64,000 nt of DNA from Chitinophaga japonensis (GTDB taxonomy: Bacteria; Bacteroidota; Bacteroidia; Chitinophagales; Chitinophagaceae), in the NCBI RefSeq assembly GCF_007830125.1, contig NZ_VLLG01000003.1:672247-736246 (forward strand), given 5' to 3'. Position numbers and translations under genes: made by a program. The stretch's first letter is position 1. The number at the start of each line of letters is the position of its first letter. The notes below the pieces were generated by a model. The model was not told where the DNA came from and did no database searches. It saw only the letters and a program-made list of their open reading frames with translations. This document shows, piece after piece, positions 18,101-25,764 of this stretch.

Positions 18101-18210
18101 ACCCTGACCTGGGCAGGACCGGCAACATACTGGACCGCGGCGTGGACTACGGGCATGTAGGATACCCCCTGGCCAGAACAGCCACCGTAGGTATACAGTT
18201 AGGTTTCTGA
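15124..18210 (+). CDS. SusC/RagA-type TonB-dependent glycan transporter (no STN domain)
   Basis: A 1028-residue outer-membrane receptor. A signal peptide (to about residue 35, RLHAQ) leads directly into the carboxypeptidase-regulatory-like domain (about 38-115: VTGQVQDMAGRSLPGVTVSL), then the plug (LVVVGYGTIKRSDLTGAV; PLYIVDGVQV) and the barrel. Unlike the SusC at 3563 it has no STN domain, so it should import its substrate without signalling through FecR. It forms an operon with the SusD 20 bases downstream and the GH2 enzyme after that. Confidence 0.95.
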   Translation: MKNKFHPLLCCNYTAACVRFCLLLLCLWPVLRLHAQERTVTGQVQDMAGRSLPGVTVSLKGTSKGAVTDAAGRFTLAVDQSPATLVFSFMGYETKEVPLEGNASVTVKLQEDVKKLGELVVVGYGTIKRSDLTGAVASVKAEDLTTAGSSTVQRALQGKVAGVQIESAGGNPGAGARVMIRGVGTLNNNTPLYIVDGVQVTGIDNLAPNDIASIEVLKDASAAAIYGSRAANGVVLVTTKSGTPGRTTIRLNAYYGVQQLAKKLDVLNAAEWARVSNAAHDAAGQARLQIARNPDSLGAGTDWQDEIYRTAPIQSYELSIGGGREGSVYSVSGGYFNQDGIVQVTGYNRVNLRVKSETTKGRFTFGETAILTRERWTDMPGGWGGQGGNPVGSAAKMIPVFDVYDPTAIGGFAGAYGPVVNVANPMAQLHLESIKRDSNKVITNVYAQAELIKGLTYKINLGYTYNGGYGYDYQRRYQVGTLFTQKTNNLTETRNEAHFLMLENTLNYSNAFGKHSIQALAGYAWQQNRYKYTYASAQDLPDGIDQMDAAAGTRNSGGNMTESRLISLLGRVVYSYDNRYLLTASFRRDGSSRFAPANRFGNFPSIALGWNIANEAFFAPLASTINQLKLRASYGVLGNQEIGDYRYQQSIATGLSYVTGIDQHKWFGAIQQSFVDPNIKWENTSTFNIGTDLGLWQSKLTLSADYYRKRTTDILLEVPIPGSAGAIGNPVVNAGIIRNSGFEAGLSYNGQGNNFTWQATATIATASNKVEQLGTGGQIITGGQPSHHGSATTTTKVGGEVGAFYLVKTDGIFNSAEEVQAHVDKDGNLIQPNAQPGDIRFVDANGDGQISDADKVYCGSPFPDFTYGLGLNGQWKNLDFTIFFQGTYGNKIYNGLRMDLDGMNLEFNYSKATLNAWTPENHTDFPRAVINDPNYNTRVSDRFLENGSYLRLRSLQVGYTIPGAVMQKLSLSSFRAYVSFDNLFTITGYKGYNPDLGRTGNILDRGVDYGHVGYPLARTATVGIQLGF

Positions 18211-18230
18211 TAACAATAAAAAGTACTGCG

Positions 18231-19760
18231 ATGAACAATATCAAGATAAAGCTGGTGCAGTTGTTACTGGTATGCATCCTGCTCAGTTGCTCAAAAAACA
18301 ACCTGGACCTGAACAATCCCAACCAGGTGCCGAAAGAAACTTTCTGGCAAACAGAGAATGATGTGCTCTCCGCCCTGGGCGCTACGTATAACCTGCTCCG
18401 TAATGTAAACTCCGGCTACTGGGGCGTGCGCGGTGTGGAAATGAGCAACGGCCGCGGGGATGATTTTTTTATACGGAATGATGTAAAGGCCCTGTACCAG
18501 TTCTCCACCTTCACCAACTCGCCGGACAACGGTACGGTAAGCACTTTCTGGAATGGCTGCTACCAGTCCATCTACCGGGCTAACCAGATCATTGAGAATG
18601 TGGGAGACGTGGAGATGGATGCCGCCAAAAAGTCCGCCTACACGGCGGAAGCGCGTTTCCTGCGGGGGCTGAATTATTTCCTGCTGGTGATCAATTTCGG
18701 GGAGGTGCCCTTGCATACCATAGTGCCGCCTGACAGGGAAGGGTACTATCTTCCCAAATCACCGGAGGAAGCCGTATGGCAGCAGGTCTTTGCAGACTTC
18801 AGCGCCGCTGCGGACAGCCTGCCGGTGTCCTACCCGGAAGCCTGGATGGGCCGGGCCACCAGAGGGGCCGCCCTGGGATACCTGGGCAAGGCCCACCTTT
18901 ACCACAAGGACTGGGCGGAGGCGGAGGCCGCTTTTGCGCAACTGATGACGGCGCCTTTTGCCTATGACCTCATGCCCAACTTCGGGGACAATTTTACGGC
19001 GGAGTTTGAGAACAACCGGGAGTCCGTGTTCGAGATACAGGTAGAGGATGTGGGGGGGCCCAATCCCTGGACCTCCGGCGCCAATGAGTCCCTGGGCGTT
19101 ACTACGGCGCAGGAGTTTGCGCCTGCTGAAGTGGCCGGCTGGTTTGAAGCCTATCCTACAGACAAGGTGCTGAACGAGTTCAAAAAAGAAAGAACAGTAG
19201 CCGATGACTGGGACCCGCGCATGTACGCCACCCTGGTATGGGAGGGGCAGGAAGGTACTTTTTACAACCGGCCCATTGCGGATTTCTTTCCCACCGAGTT
19301 CGGGTTTAAATCCAGGTTCAAGAAGTACCAGAATTACAACCAGAATGACGAAACCAAGGGCAAGAACGGCGCCAACTACAGCTCCAGCATCAACGAGCGC
19401 GCCCTGCGCTTTGCCGATATTCTGCTGATGTACGCAGAGGCTGTGACCATGCAGGCCCGCCCGGCAGAAGCATATCCTGCCGTGAACCGCATCCGCCAGC
19501 GGGCGCACCTGGCCGCATTGCCGGCCGGCTACACGCAGGACCAGATGATGGCGGAAATACGGCACCAGCGCATGATCGAATTCTGTCGCGAAGGGCTGCG
19601 CTTCTATGATCTGCGCCGCTGGGGATTGCTGGAGCAGGAAATAAAGAACAGCGATAAAGTGGGCAGGGAATTTTTCGTGTTAAGAAAGCACGAGCTGTTC
19701 CCCATTCCGCAGGCAGAAATGGACGCCAATCCTAAAATGGAACAAAACCCGAATTGGTAA
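18231..19760 (+). CDS. SusD/RagB-family glycan-binding lipoprotein
   Basis: A 509-residue lipoprotein with lipobox LLSC (Cys at about residue 17). SusD signatures are FLRGLNYFLLVINFGEVPL in the N-terminal half and the C-terminal MIEFCREGLRFYDLRRWG. It is encoded 20 bases after its susC partner and 25 bases before a GH2 gene. The pair forms a surface capture-and-import complex; the substrate is not known, though GH2 activity points to a beta-galactoside or related beta-linked sugar. Confidence 0.95.
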   Translation: MNNIKIKLVQLLLVCILLSCSKNNLDLNNPNQVPKETFWQTENDVLSALGATYNLLRNVNSGYWGVRGVEMSNGRGDDFFIRNDVKALYQFSTFTNSPDNGTVSTFWNGCYQSIYRANQIIENVGDVEMDAAKKSAYTAEARFLRGLNYFLLVINFGEVPLHTIVPPDREGYYLPKSPEEAVWQQVFADFSAAADSLPVSYPEAWMGRATRGAALGYLGKAHLYHKDWAEAEAAFAQLMTAPFAYDLMPNFGDNFTAEFENNRESVFEIQVEDVGGPNPWTSGANESLGVTTAQEFAPAEVAGWFEAYPTDKVLNEFKKERTVADDWDPRMYATLVWEGQEGTFYNRPIADFFPTEFGFKSRFKKYQNYNQNDETKGKNGANYSSSINERALRFADILLMYAEAVTMQARPAEAYPAVNRIRQRAHLAALPAGYTQDQMMAEIRHQRMIEFCREGLRFYDLRRWGLLEQEIKNSDKVGREFFVLRKHELFPIPQAEMDANPKMEQNPNW

Positions 19761-19785
19761 TATATTGTATAACCGATAGCATATT

Positions 19786-21864
19786 ATGCTCAGCAGAAGA
19801 AACTTCCTAAAGCACACCGGCGCTACCGGTGCACTGGGCCTGTTGCCCGCCGCGTCCTTTGCGGTCAATAACAGTAATGACGATACGAAAATAGCGGCCG
19901 CGCCCGGCTGGCAGCAATCCCTGGATGGGGTCTGGCAGTTCTCAACGGACAAACAGCACTGGCAGGCGGTAACGGTGCCGCACACCTGGCAGATCATGCC
20001 GGAGCACGTGGAGCATTTTGGTAAGGCCTGGTACAAAAGGGAATGCTTTATTCCCGCCGGGTGGAAAGGGCGCGTGGTGCGCGCGGAGTTTGAGGCCGTA
20101 TACCACTCCGCCCGGGTGTATGTAAACGGCGTGCTGGCAGGGGAGCACCTGCGCAAAGGCTATACCGCTTTCTTTATAGACCTTACCCCGCACCTGCAAT
20201 ACGACCGTAACAATACCCTGGAGGTGGAAGTGGATAACGCCTTTGACGATAATATGCTGCCACGCAACCGCTCCTATGACTGGGCGGCCGATGGCGGCAT
20301 TACACGTCCCGTAACCCTGCATGTAACGCCCGTCACTTACCTGGAAAACATATGGGTGGCCGCTCTGCCGGATGCCGGCTTTCAGCAGGCCCGCCTGAAA
20401 ATAAAAGCCCGCCTGGCCAACAAAGGCAAAGCAGGTACCTGCCACCTTCGCTACGAGGTAACCGAAGAGGATACAGGCCGGCAGGCGCTGGCAGGCAGCT
20501 TTGCCACGCCGCTGCAGCTAACGGCGGGGGAAGTAAGGACCGTGGAGCCGGAAGCGCTGCTGCTGCCGGATCCGCGTCTCTGGCATTTTGATGCGCCCCG
20601 CCTGTATCGCCTTACCCTGCACCTGTACCAGGACGGGGACCTGCTGCACAGCTATTGCAGCACCTTTGGCGTGCGCAGCATAGCAGTGAAGGATACCGGC
20701 TTTTACCTCAACGGGGAGCGCGTATGGCTGATGGGCGTAGAGCGCATGGGCGGCAGCAATCCCCTGTACGGCATGGCCGAACCCGGCGAATGGATACGGC
20801 ATGACCATGATGACATGAAAAAGCTGAACTGCATATTTACCCGCGTGCACTGGCAGCAGGACAAACGGGTGCTGGATTACTGTGACCGCCACGGTATACT
20901 GATACAATTGGAAGTGCCTACCTGGGGCGGCGCTACTTTTGAGGGAATGAAGGACCAGCCCTCCGCGCCCATTATGCAGAACGGGCTGGAACAACTGGAA
21001 GAGCTGATAGAGCGGGAATACAATCATCCCTGCGTATTCTCCTGGGGCCTGTGCAATGAAATAGGCGGGCAAAACCCGCCGGCCTACAATTTTGCCGCCA
21101 ATATGCTGAAAGCCGCCAAAAAGCTGGACCCCTACCGCCTTTGCTCCTATGCCTCCAACTCCCTGCAGCAAACACCGGGAAAGGACGTGTCCGGCCTGAT
21201 GGACTTCGTGGAATGGAATGAATACTATGGTAGCTGGTACAAAGGCACGGTGGAAGATATGGAGCGCAACCTGGAAGCCATTCACCAGGCTTTCCCGGAT
21301 AAGCCTATCGTCATTTCCGAATACGGTTGGTGCCGCTGCAAGCCCGAGCGCAAAGAAGGCGATACCCGGCTGATCAGCATCCTGCGCTCGAATAATGAAG
21401 TGTTCCGCCGGCATGATTACGTAAGCGGCCTTATCTTTTTCAGCTATAATGACTACCGCACGCATATCGGTGACAAAGGCATCGGCGTGCTGAAGCAGCG
21501 CGTGCACGGGGTGGTGGACCTGTACGGTGCACCCAGGCCCTCCTGGGAGGTGCTGCGCGCGGAATCCAGCCCGCTGAGCACCCTTAGCGCCGGCCTGGAG
21601 GGGCAGCAACTGGCCGTAAAACTGGCCACCCGCAAAACCATCCCGGCATATACCCTGCGTAAGTACATCCTGCGCTGGATAGCCTATGGCGACCAGGAAG
21701 TGCCGCTGGAAACCGGGGAAATAGTACTGCCGGACCTGGCGCCGGGCCAGGCATTTGAGCATACTTTCCGCCTCACCGAGGGCCTGCCCCTGGAGAGGAT
21801 CGTAGTGGATGTGGTTAGGGGAACGGGTTTCAGCGCCCTTTCTGTGCAGATACCGGCCTCCTGA
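19786..21864 (+). CDS. Glycoside hydrolase family 2 enzyme with Tat-like signal
   Basis: A 692-residue enzyme. The N-terminus SRRNFLKHTGATGALGLL resembles a twin-arginine export signal, so folded export to the periplasm is likely. The GH2 sugar-binding (about 45-190), immunoglobulin-like (about 190-310) and TIM-barrel (about 310-590) domains follow. The barrel has the acid/base Glu in FSWGLCNEIGG (about residue 424) and the nucleophile Glu in IVISEYGW (about 511). GH2 covers beta-galactosidases, beta-glucuronidases and beta-mannosidases; the exact sugar cannot be told from sequence alone. Last gene of the second SusCD locus, with a short terminator hairpin around its stop codon. Confidence 0.9.
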   Translation: MLSRRNFLKHTGATGALGLLPAASFAVNNSNDDTKIAAAPGWQQSLDGVWQFSTDKQHWQAVTVPHTWQIMPEHVEHFGKAWYKRECFIPAGWKGRVVRAEFEAVYHSARVYVNGVLAGEHLRKGYTAFFIDLTPHLQYDRNNTLEVEVDNAFDDNMLPRNRSYDWAADGGITRPVTLHVTPVTYLENIWVAALPDAGFQQARLKIKARLANKGKAGTCHLRYEVTEEDTGRQALAGSFATPLQLTAGEVRTVEPEALLLPDPRLWHFDAPRLYRLTLHLYQDGDLLHSYCSTFGVRSIAVKDTGFYLNGERVWLMGVERMGGSNPLYGMAEPGEWIRHDHDDMKKLNCIFTRVHWQQDKRVLDYCDRHGILIQLEVPTWGGATFEGMKDQPSAPIMQNGLEQLEELIEREYNHPCVFSWGLCNEIGGQNPPAYNFAANMLKAAKKLDPYRLCSYASNSLQQTPGKDVSGLMDFVEWNEYYGSWYKGTVEDMERNLEAIHQAFPDKPIVISEYGWCRCKPERKEGDTRLISILRSNNEVFRRHDYVSGLIFFSYNDYRTHIGDKGIGVLKQRVHGVVDLYGAPRPSWEVLRAESSPLSTLSAGLEGQQLAVKLATRKTIPAYTLRKYILRWIAYGDQEVPLETGEIVLPDLAPGQAFEHTFRLTEGLPLERIVVDVVRGTGFSALSVQIPAS

Positions 21865-21875
21865 CGGAGGTTTTT
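21857..21875 (+). terminator. Terminator after the GH2 gene
   Basis: CCTCC (21857-21861) and GGAGG (21866-21870) pair around a TGAC loop containing the TGA stop codon, followed by five T. The stem is only 5 base pairs, so termination may be partial. Confidence 0.5.
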
Positions 21876-21907
21876 CGCATTGCGTAAATATTTTTCCCGA
21901 TTACATA

Positions 21908-21937
21908 AACCGGGTGTCCATCCGGTTCGCAATTTTG
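21908..21937 (+). promoter_or_regulatory. Dyad AACCGG-N8-CCGGTT next to a -7-like element
   Basis: A perfect 6+6 inverted repeat (21908-21913 and 21922-21927) is followed by CAATTTTG (21930-21937), one base off the TAnnTTTG -7 element. It lies 23 bases before the TonB-dependent receptor start, where a -33 box would be expected, so a repressor or activator site is plausible. It does not look like the A/T-rich Fur box expected for iron genes. Confidence 0.4.
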
Positions 21938-21959
21938 CGCCCGTAAACTAAACTGATTT

Positions 21960-24413
21960 ATGGGAGCTGAGCTATACCAGGCAAGGAAAGTATTTTTATT
22001 TTTTGTCATGTTTTTAGGCATAACGCTTAATGCCTTTGCCAACGAAGAAGAAGATCAATTTTCACAGATCAAAGGAAAAGTAACTACCACGGAAGGCCGC
22101 CCGGCGCCCTATGTGACCGTACAGGTAAAGGGCCTGAACAAAGGCGCCGTAACGGATGAGCGTGGCGAGTTTGCCATCCGCCGCCTGCCTGCCGGTACCT
22201 ATACCCTGCACATCACGCTGGTAGGGTTTGCCACGATAGAAAAAGAAGTGACCACCGAAACAGGCAAGACCACTACGGTAGCCTTTACCCTGGAGCTGAA
22301 CGACAAGCAGTTGCAGGAAGTGGTAATATCCGGCCGCCGGAACACGCTGGTGCGCTCTTCCAGTGATTATGTAAATAAAATGCCCCTGAAGAACCTGGAG
22401 AATCCCCAGGTATATACCACCATTAACAAGGAATTACTGACGGAACAGGTAGTGCTGACCGTGGACGATGCCATGCGCAATGTGCCCGGTCTTACTAAAA
22501 TGTGGGACGCCACCGGCCGTAGCGGCGATGGCGGCAGTTACTATAACCTGCGCGGGTTTATTGTACAGAGCCAGCTCCGGAACGGCGTGGCCGGCAATGT
22601 GTCCGCCACTATAGACGCTGCCAACCTGGAAAGGATAGAAGTGATCAAAGGCCCTTCCGCCACCCTGTTCGGGAACGTGTTCACTTCCTACGGCGGCCTG
22701 ATCAACCGGGTGACCAAAAAACCGTATACCTCCCTGGGCGGAGAGGTGAGCTATACCGCCGGCAGCTATGGCCTGAACCGCATCAGCGCGGATGTAAACA
22801 CCCCGCTGAACGCGGACAAGAGCTTGCTGTTTCGCGTGAACACAGCTTACTCCTACGAAGGCAGCTTCCAGGACAATGGCTGGAGCCGCAGCTTTGTGAT
22901 GGCGCCTAGCCTGGCGTACAACATCAATGACAGGCTCTCCCTGTCCTTTGATGCGGAGTTCTACCAGGGCAGCAACACCGGCCTGCGGGTATACTTTTTC
23001 CCCTGGGGGCAGACTATCGGCGCATTGGGCGCAGACCGTGCGGACGAGCTGAACATCGATTACAAGCGTGCATACGTAAACGAGGACCTGTACCAGACCT
23101 CCCGGAACGCCAATTTCTTTGGGCAGATGACCTACAAGCTGTCGGATAAATGGACCTCCCAGACCAATTTTACGGTGACCAACAGTTTCTCCGACGGGCC
23201 TTCTCCCTACTTTTACCTGATTGCAGATTCCATGGTGACGCATGATCCCAATGACATCGGCAACCGCTTCATTTCCAGGAACGACCAGTATACCGATAAC
23301 AGCAAGGACCAGTTCATAGAAATACAACAGAACTTTATCGGCGATTTCCAGCTAGGCAGCATGCGGAACCGGTTGGTAGCCGGGCTGGACTTTGTTTACC
23401 ACAATACCGACCAGTTCTTTGGTGGCAATACCTACGATACCATTGATGTAACGCAGGAAACCATTGCCAACTACCGGGACTTTAACCGGACCAATATGGA
23501 CAAAGTATACCAGGAAAAAGGCGATGCATTCGTGTACCCGGTAATATACACCTCCAACACCTACAGCGCCTATGTGTCCGATGTGCTGAGCATTACAGAC
23601 AACCTGATGGCGCTGGCCGCCCTGCGCGTGGACCACTTTGTGCACAATGGCACCTACGATGAAACCACCGGCAAAAAATCAGGCGCCTATAACCAAACGA
23701 AGCTGTCGCCCAAATTCGGCATTGTGTACCAGCCCATCCGGGATAATGTGGCTTTGTTCGCCAACTACCAGAATGGTTTTGTGAACAAGGCCCCCGATGC
23801 CCTGGGGCAGACCTTCAAGCCGGAGCAGGCCAACCAGGTGGAAGGCGGCGTAAAGCTGGATATGTTTAACGGGAAGCTGAGCAGCACCATCAGCTATTAC
23901 GATATTCGGGTAAAAGATGTAGTGCGTCCTACCAACGTTCCGAACGTATCTGTACAGGATGGCACCCAGTACAGCAAAGGCATAGAAGCCGAAGTGATTG
24001 CCATGCCCTTCCGTGGTATGCACGTAGTAGCGGGCTTCTCCTATAATGATTCCAAATACGAGAAAGCGGCCGACAAGAACGTGGAAGGCCGCCGTCCGGG
24101 TACCGCCGGCGCGCCTTATTCCGCTAACCTGTGGCTGAGCTACCGCCTGCCCCAGGGCCGCCTGAAAGGGCTGGGTGTGGGTTTTGGCGGCAACTACGCC
24201 AGCGACAACAAGATCATTAACGATGCTGCTATCGGCGTATTTACCCTGCCCGCCTACACCGTGCTGAACGCTTCTGTTTTCTATGATCATCCCAGGTTCA
24301 GGGTATCTGCCAAGCTGGATAACCTTGCCAATAAAAGATACTGGATCGGCTATACGACGGTAAATCCACAAAAATTAAGGAGCTTTGCGGGCAGCATTGC
24401 ATTTAAATTCTAA
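21960..24413 (+). CDS. TonB-dependent siderophore-type receptor with carboxypeptidase-like N-domain
   Basis: An 817-residue outer-membrane receptor. The signal peptide (to about residue 28) is followed by a carboxypeptidase-regulatory-like domain (about 37-110: IKGKVTTTEGRPAPYVTVQVKG), the plug (VDDAMRNVPGLTKMWDATGR; LERIEVIKGPSATLFG) and a 22-strand-type barrel ending in LRSFAGSIAFKF. The plug wording matches siderophore receptors (FhuA/FpvA-like) better than SusC. A PepSY membrane protein follows 39 bases later, a common partner for ferric-siderophore uptake. It has no STN domain. The ligand is inferred only from family. Confidence 0.9.
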   Translation: MGAELYQARKVFLFFVMFLGITLNAFANEEEDQFSQIKGKVTTTEGRPAPYVTVQVKGLNKGAVTDERGEFAIRRLPAGTYTLHITLVGFATIEKEVTTETGKTTTVAFTLELNDKQLQEVVISGRRNTLVRSSSDYVNKMPLKNLENPQVYTTINKELLTEQVVLTVDDAMRNVPGLTKMWDATGRSGDGGSYYNLRGFIVQSQLRNGVAGNVSATIDAANLERIEVIKGPSATLFGNVFTSYGGLINRVTKKPYTSLGGEVSYTAGSYGLNRISADVNTPLNADKSLLFRVNTAYSYEGSFQDNGWSRSFVMAPSLAYNINDRLSLSFDAEFYQGSNTGLRVYFFPWGQTIGALGADRADELNIDYKRAYVNEDLYQTSRNANFFGQMTYKLSDKWTSQTNFTVTNSFSDGPSPYFYLIADSMVTHDPNDIGNRFISRNDQYTDNSKDQFIEIQQNFIGDFQLGSMRNRLVAGLDFVYHNTDQFFGGNTYDTIDVTQETIANYRDFNRTNMDKVYQEKGDAFVYPVIYTSNTYSAYVSDVLSITDNLMALAALRVDHFVHNGTYDETTGKKSGAYNQTKLSPKFGIVYQPIRDNVALFANYQNGFVNKAPDALGQTFKPEQANQVEGGVKLDMFNGKLSSTISYYDIRVKDVVRPTNVPNVSVQDGTQYSKGIEAEVIAMPFRGMHVVAGFSYNDSKYEKAADKNVEGRRPGTAGAPYSANLWLSYRLPQGRLKGLGVGFGGNYASDNKIINDAAIGVFTLPAYTVLNASVFYDHPRFRVSAKLDNLANKRYWIGYTTVNPQKLRSFAGSIAFKF

Positions 24414-24421
24414 AAAACGGG

Positions 24422-24440
24422 CCACCGCGCATAGCGGTGG
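24422..24440 (+). other. Intercistronic hairpin between the receptor and PepSY genes
   Basis: A perfect 7-base-pair stem (CCACCGC / GCGGTGG) with a GCATA loop. No T-tract follows, so it is more likely an mRNA-stability or processing hairpin than a terminator; it could allow a higher level of receptor than of the PepSY protein. Confidence 0.45.
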
Positions 24441-24452
24441 TCTGTATATAAT

Positions 24453-25619
24453 ATGAGGAAGCATCGAAACTTAAAATACTGGATCGGCAGGGTCCACCTG
24501 TGGCTCGGACTGGGTTCCGGGCTATTGGTTTTATTCCTGGGTATTACCGGCTGCATACTCGCTTTTCAAAGGGAGATAGAGAATGCCACCCAGCAATACC
24601 GTTATATTGATAACGAAAATAAACCGCTGTTAAAGCCCTCTGACCTGAAGGTGATAGCAGAAAAGGCGTTGCCGGGCAAAAAGGCGCACAGCGCTACTTA
24701 CTATAAAAATGGCCGTGCCGCTGAAGTGGCTTTCTTCAGCCTGGAACCTGCTTACTATTACACGGTATACATCAATCCCTACAGCGGGCAGGTGCAAAAA
24801 GTGAAGGACATGGACGCCGACTTTTTCCGCGTGATCCTGATGGGGCATTTCTACCTTTGGTTGCCGCCCACCATTGGCCAGCCCATTGTAGCCACCGGCA
24901 CCCTGGTCTTCCTGGTGATGCTGATCACCGGCCTGGTATTGTGGTGGCCGCGGAACAAGGCCGCCCGCAAGCAGCGTTTCAGCATTAAATGGAACGCCCG
25001 CTGGAAAAGGGTCAACTATGACCTGCACAATGTGCTGGGTTTCTACATTACCTGGGTCATTATCTTCATTATGCTTACCGGCCTGGTATGGGGTTTCCAG
25101 TGGTTTGCCAAAAGCATGTACTGGATCACTTCCGGCGGAAAGGACCTGGTGGCCTATTACGAGCCCTTCTCTGACAAGGCCGGCAAGGCGCTGCCTGCCA
25201 CAGCCCCTGTGGAAGACCGCGTGTGGCAAAAGATGCAGGCGGAATATCCGAATACCCAGATGATAGAAGTGCATTATCCTGAAAATGATACGGCCTCTGT
25301 AGCAGGCGTGTCCAACCCGGACATTGATACCTACTGGAAGATGGATATCCGCTACTTTGATCAGTACACGTTGAAGGAGATACCCGTGAATCATGCCTAC
25401 GGCCGCTTCGCCGAAGCTTCTACCGCCGACAGGATCGCCCGCCTGAACTATGACATCCATGTAGGCGCCATACTGGGCCTGCCGGGCAAGATCATGGCCT
25501 TTTGCGCCAGCCTGGTAGCAGCCAGCCTGCCGGTAACCGGGTTTTACATCTGGTGGGGCCGGCGGCATAAAAAGAAAAAAGGCCAGGTGGTAGAGAAGAA
25601 AGAGGCGGTGTTGGTGTAG
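24453..25619 (+). CDS. PepSY-associated transmembrane protein (possible siderophore-iron reductase partner)
   Basis: A 388-residue inner-membrane protein with four helices: near residues 15-35 (LGLGSGLLVLFLGITGCILAF), about 145-165 (ATGTLVFLVMLITGLVLWW), about 190-215 and about 345-370 (CASLVAASLPVTGFYIWWG). Two periplasmic stretches carry PepSY-like folds. Conserved histidines (RVHLWLGL, GHFYLWLP, YDLHNVLGF, YDIHVGAILG) are placed as in membrane ferric reductases of this family. Together with the upstream receptor it probably handles iron release or transfer after uptake; this is inferred from context. Confidence 0.88.
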   Translation: MRKHRNLKYWIGRVHLWLGLGSGLLVLFLGITGCILAFQREIENATQQYRYIDNENKPLLKPSDLKVIAEKALPGKKAHSATYYKNGRAAEVAFFSLEPAYYYTVYINPYSGQVQKVKDMDADFFRVILMGHFYLWLPPTIGQPIVATGTLVFLVMLITGLVLWWPRNKAARKQRFSIKWNARWKRVNYDLHNVLGFYITWVIIFIMLTGLVWGFQWFAKSMYWITSGGKDLVAYYEPFSDKAGKALPATAPVEDRVWQKMQAEYPNTQMIEVHYPENDTASVAGVSNPDIDTYWKMDIRYFDQYTLKEIPVNHAYGRFAEASTADRIARLNYDIHVGAILGLPGKIMAFCASLVAASLPVTGFYIWWGRRHKKKKGQVVEKKEAVLV

Positions 25620-25715
25620 GGGGCGCTTATCCAATGTAAAGCGATCTCCGTACCTTTATCCCTCCAAAAAAACACACGTCATGAAACCGAGCATGATTGA
25701 CCTTTCTCATACAAG

Positions 25716-25741
25716 GGCATGTTAATGCGAGGTTCCATCTG
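25716..25741 (+). promoter_or_regulatory. Leader motif GGCATGTTA-N8-TTCCATCTG, copy 2
   Basis: Boxes at 25716-25724 and 25733-25741 match those upstream of the second susC (15072-15097) in sequence and spacing. The motif ends 23 bases before the GH3 start codon. A near-consensus -7 box, TACCTTTA, lies upstream at 25651-25658. A 14-codon ORF (25681-25725) ends inside the first box; there is no evidence that it is translated. Confidence 0.5.
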
Positions 25742-25764
25742 GTAAATAAAAAAAATATTAACAG

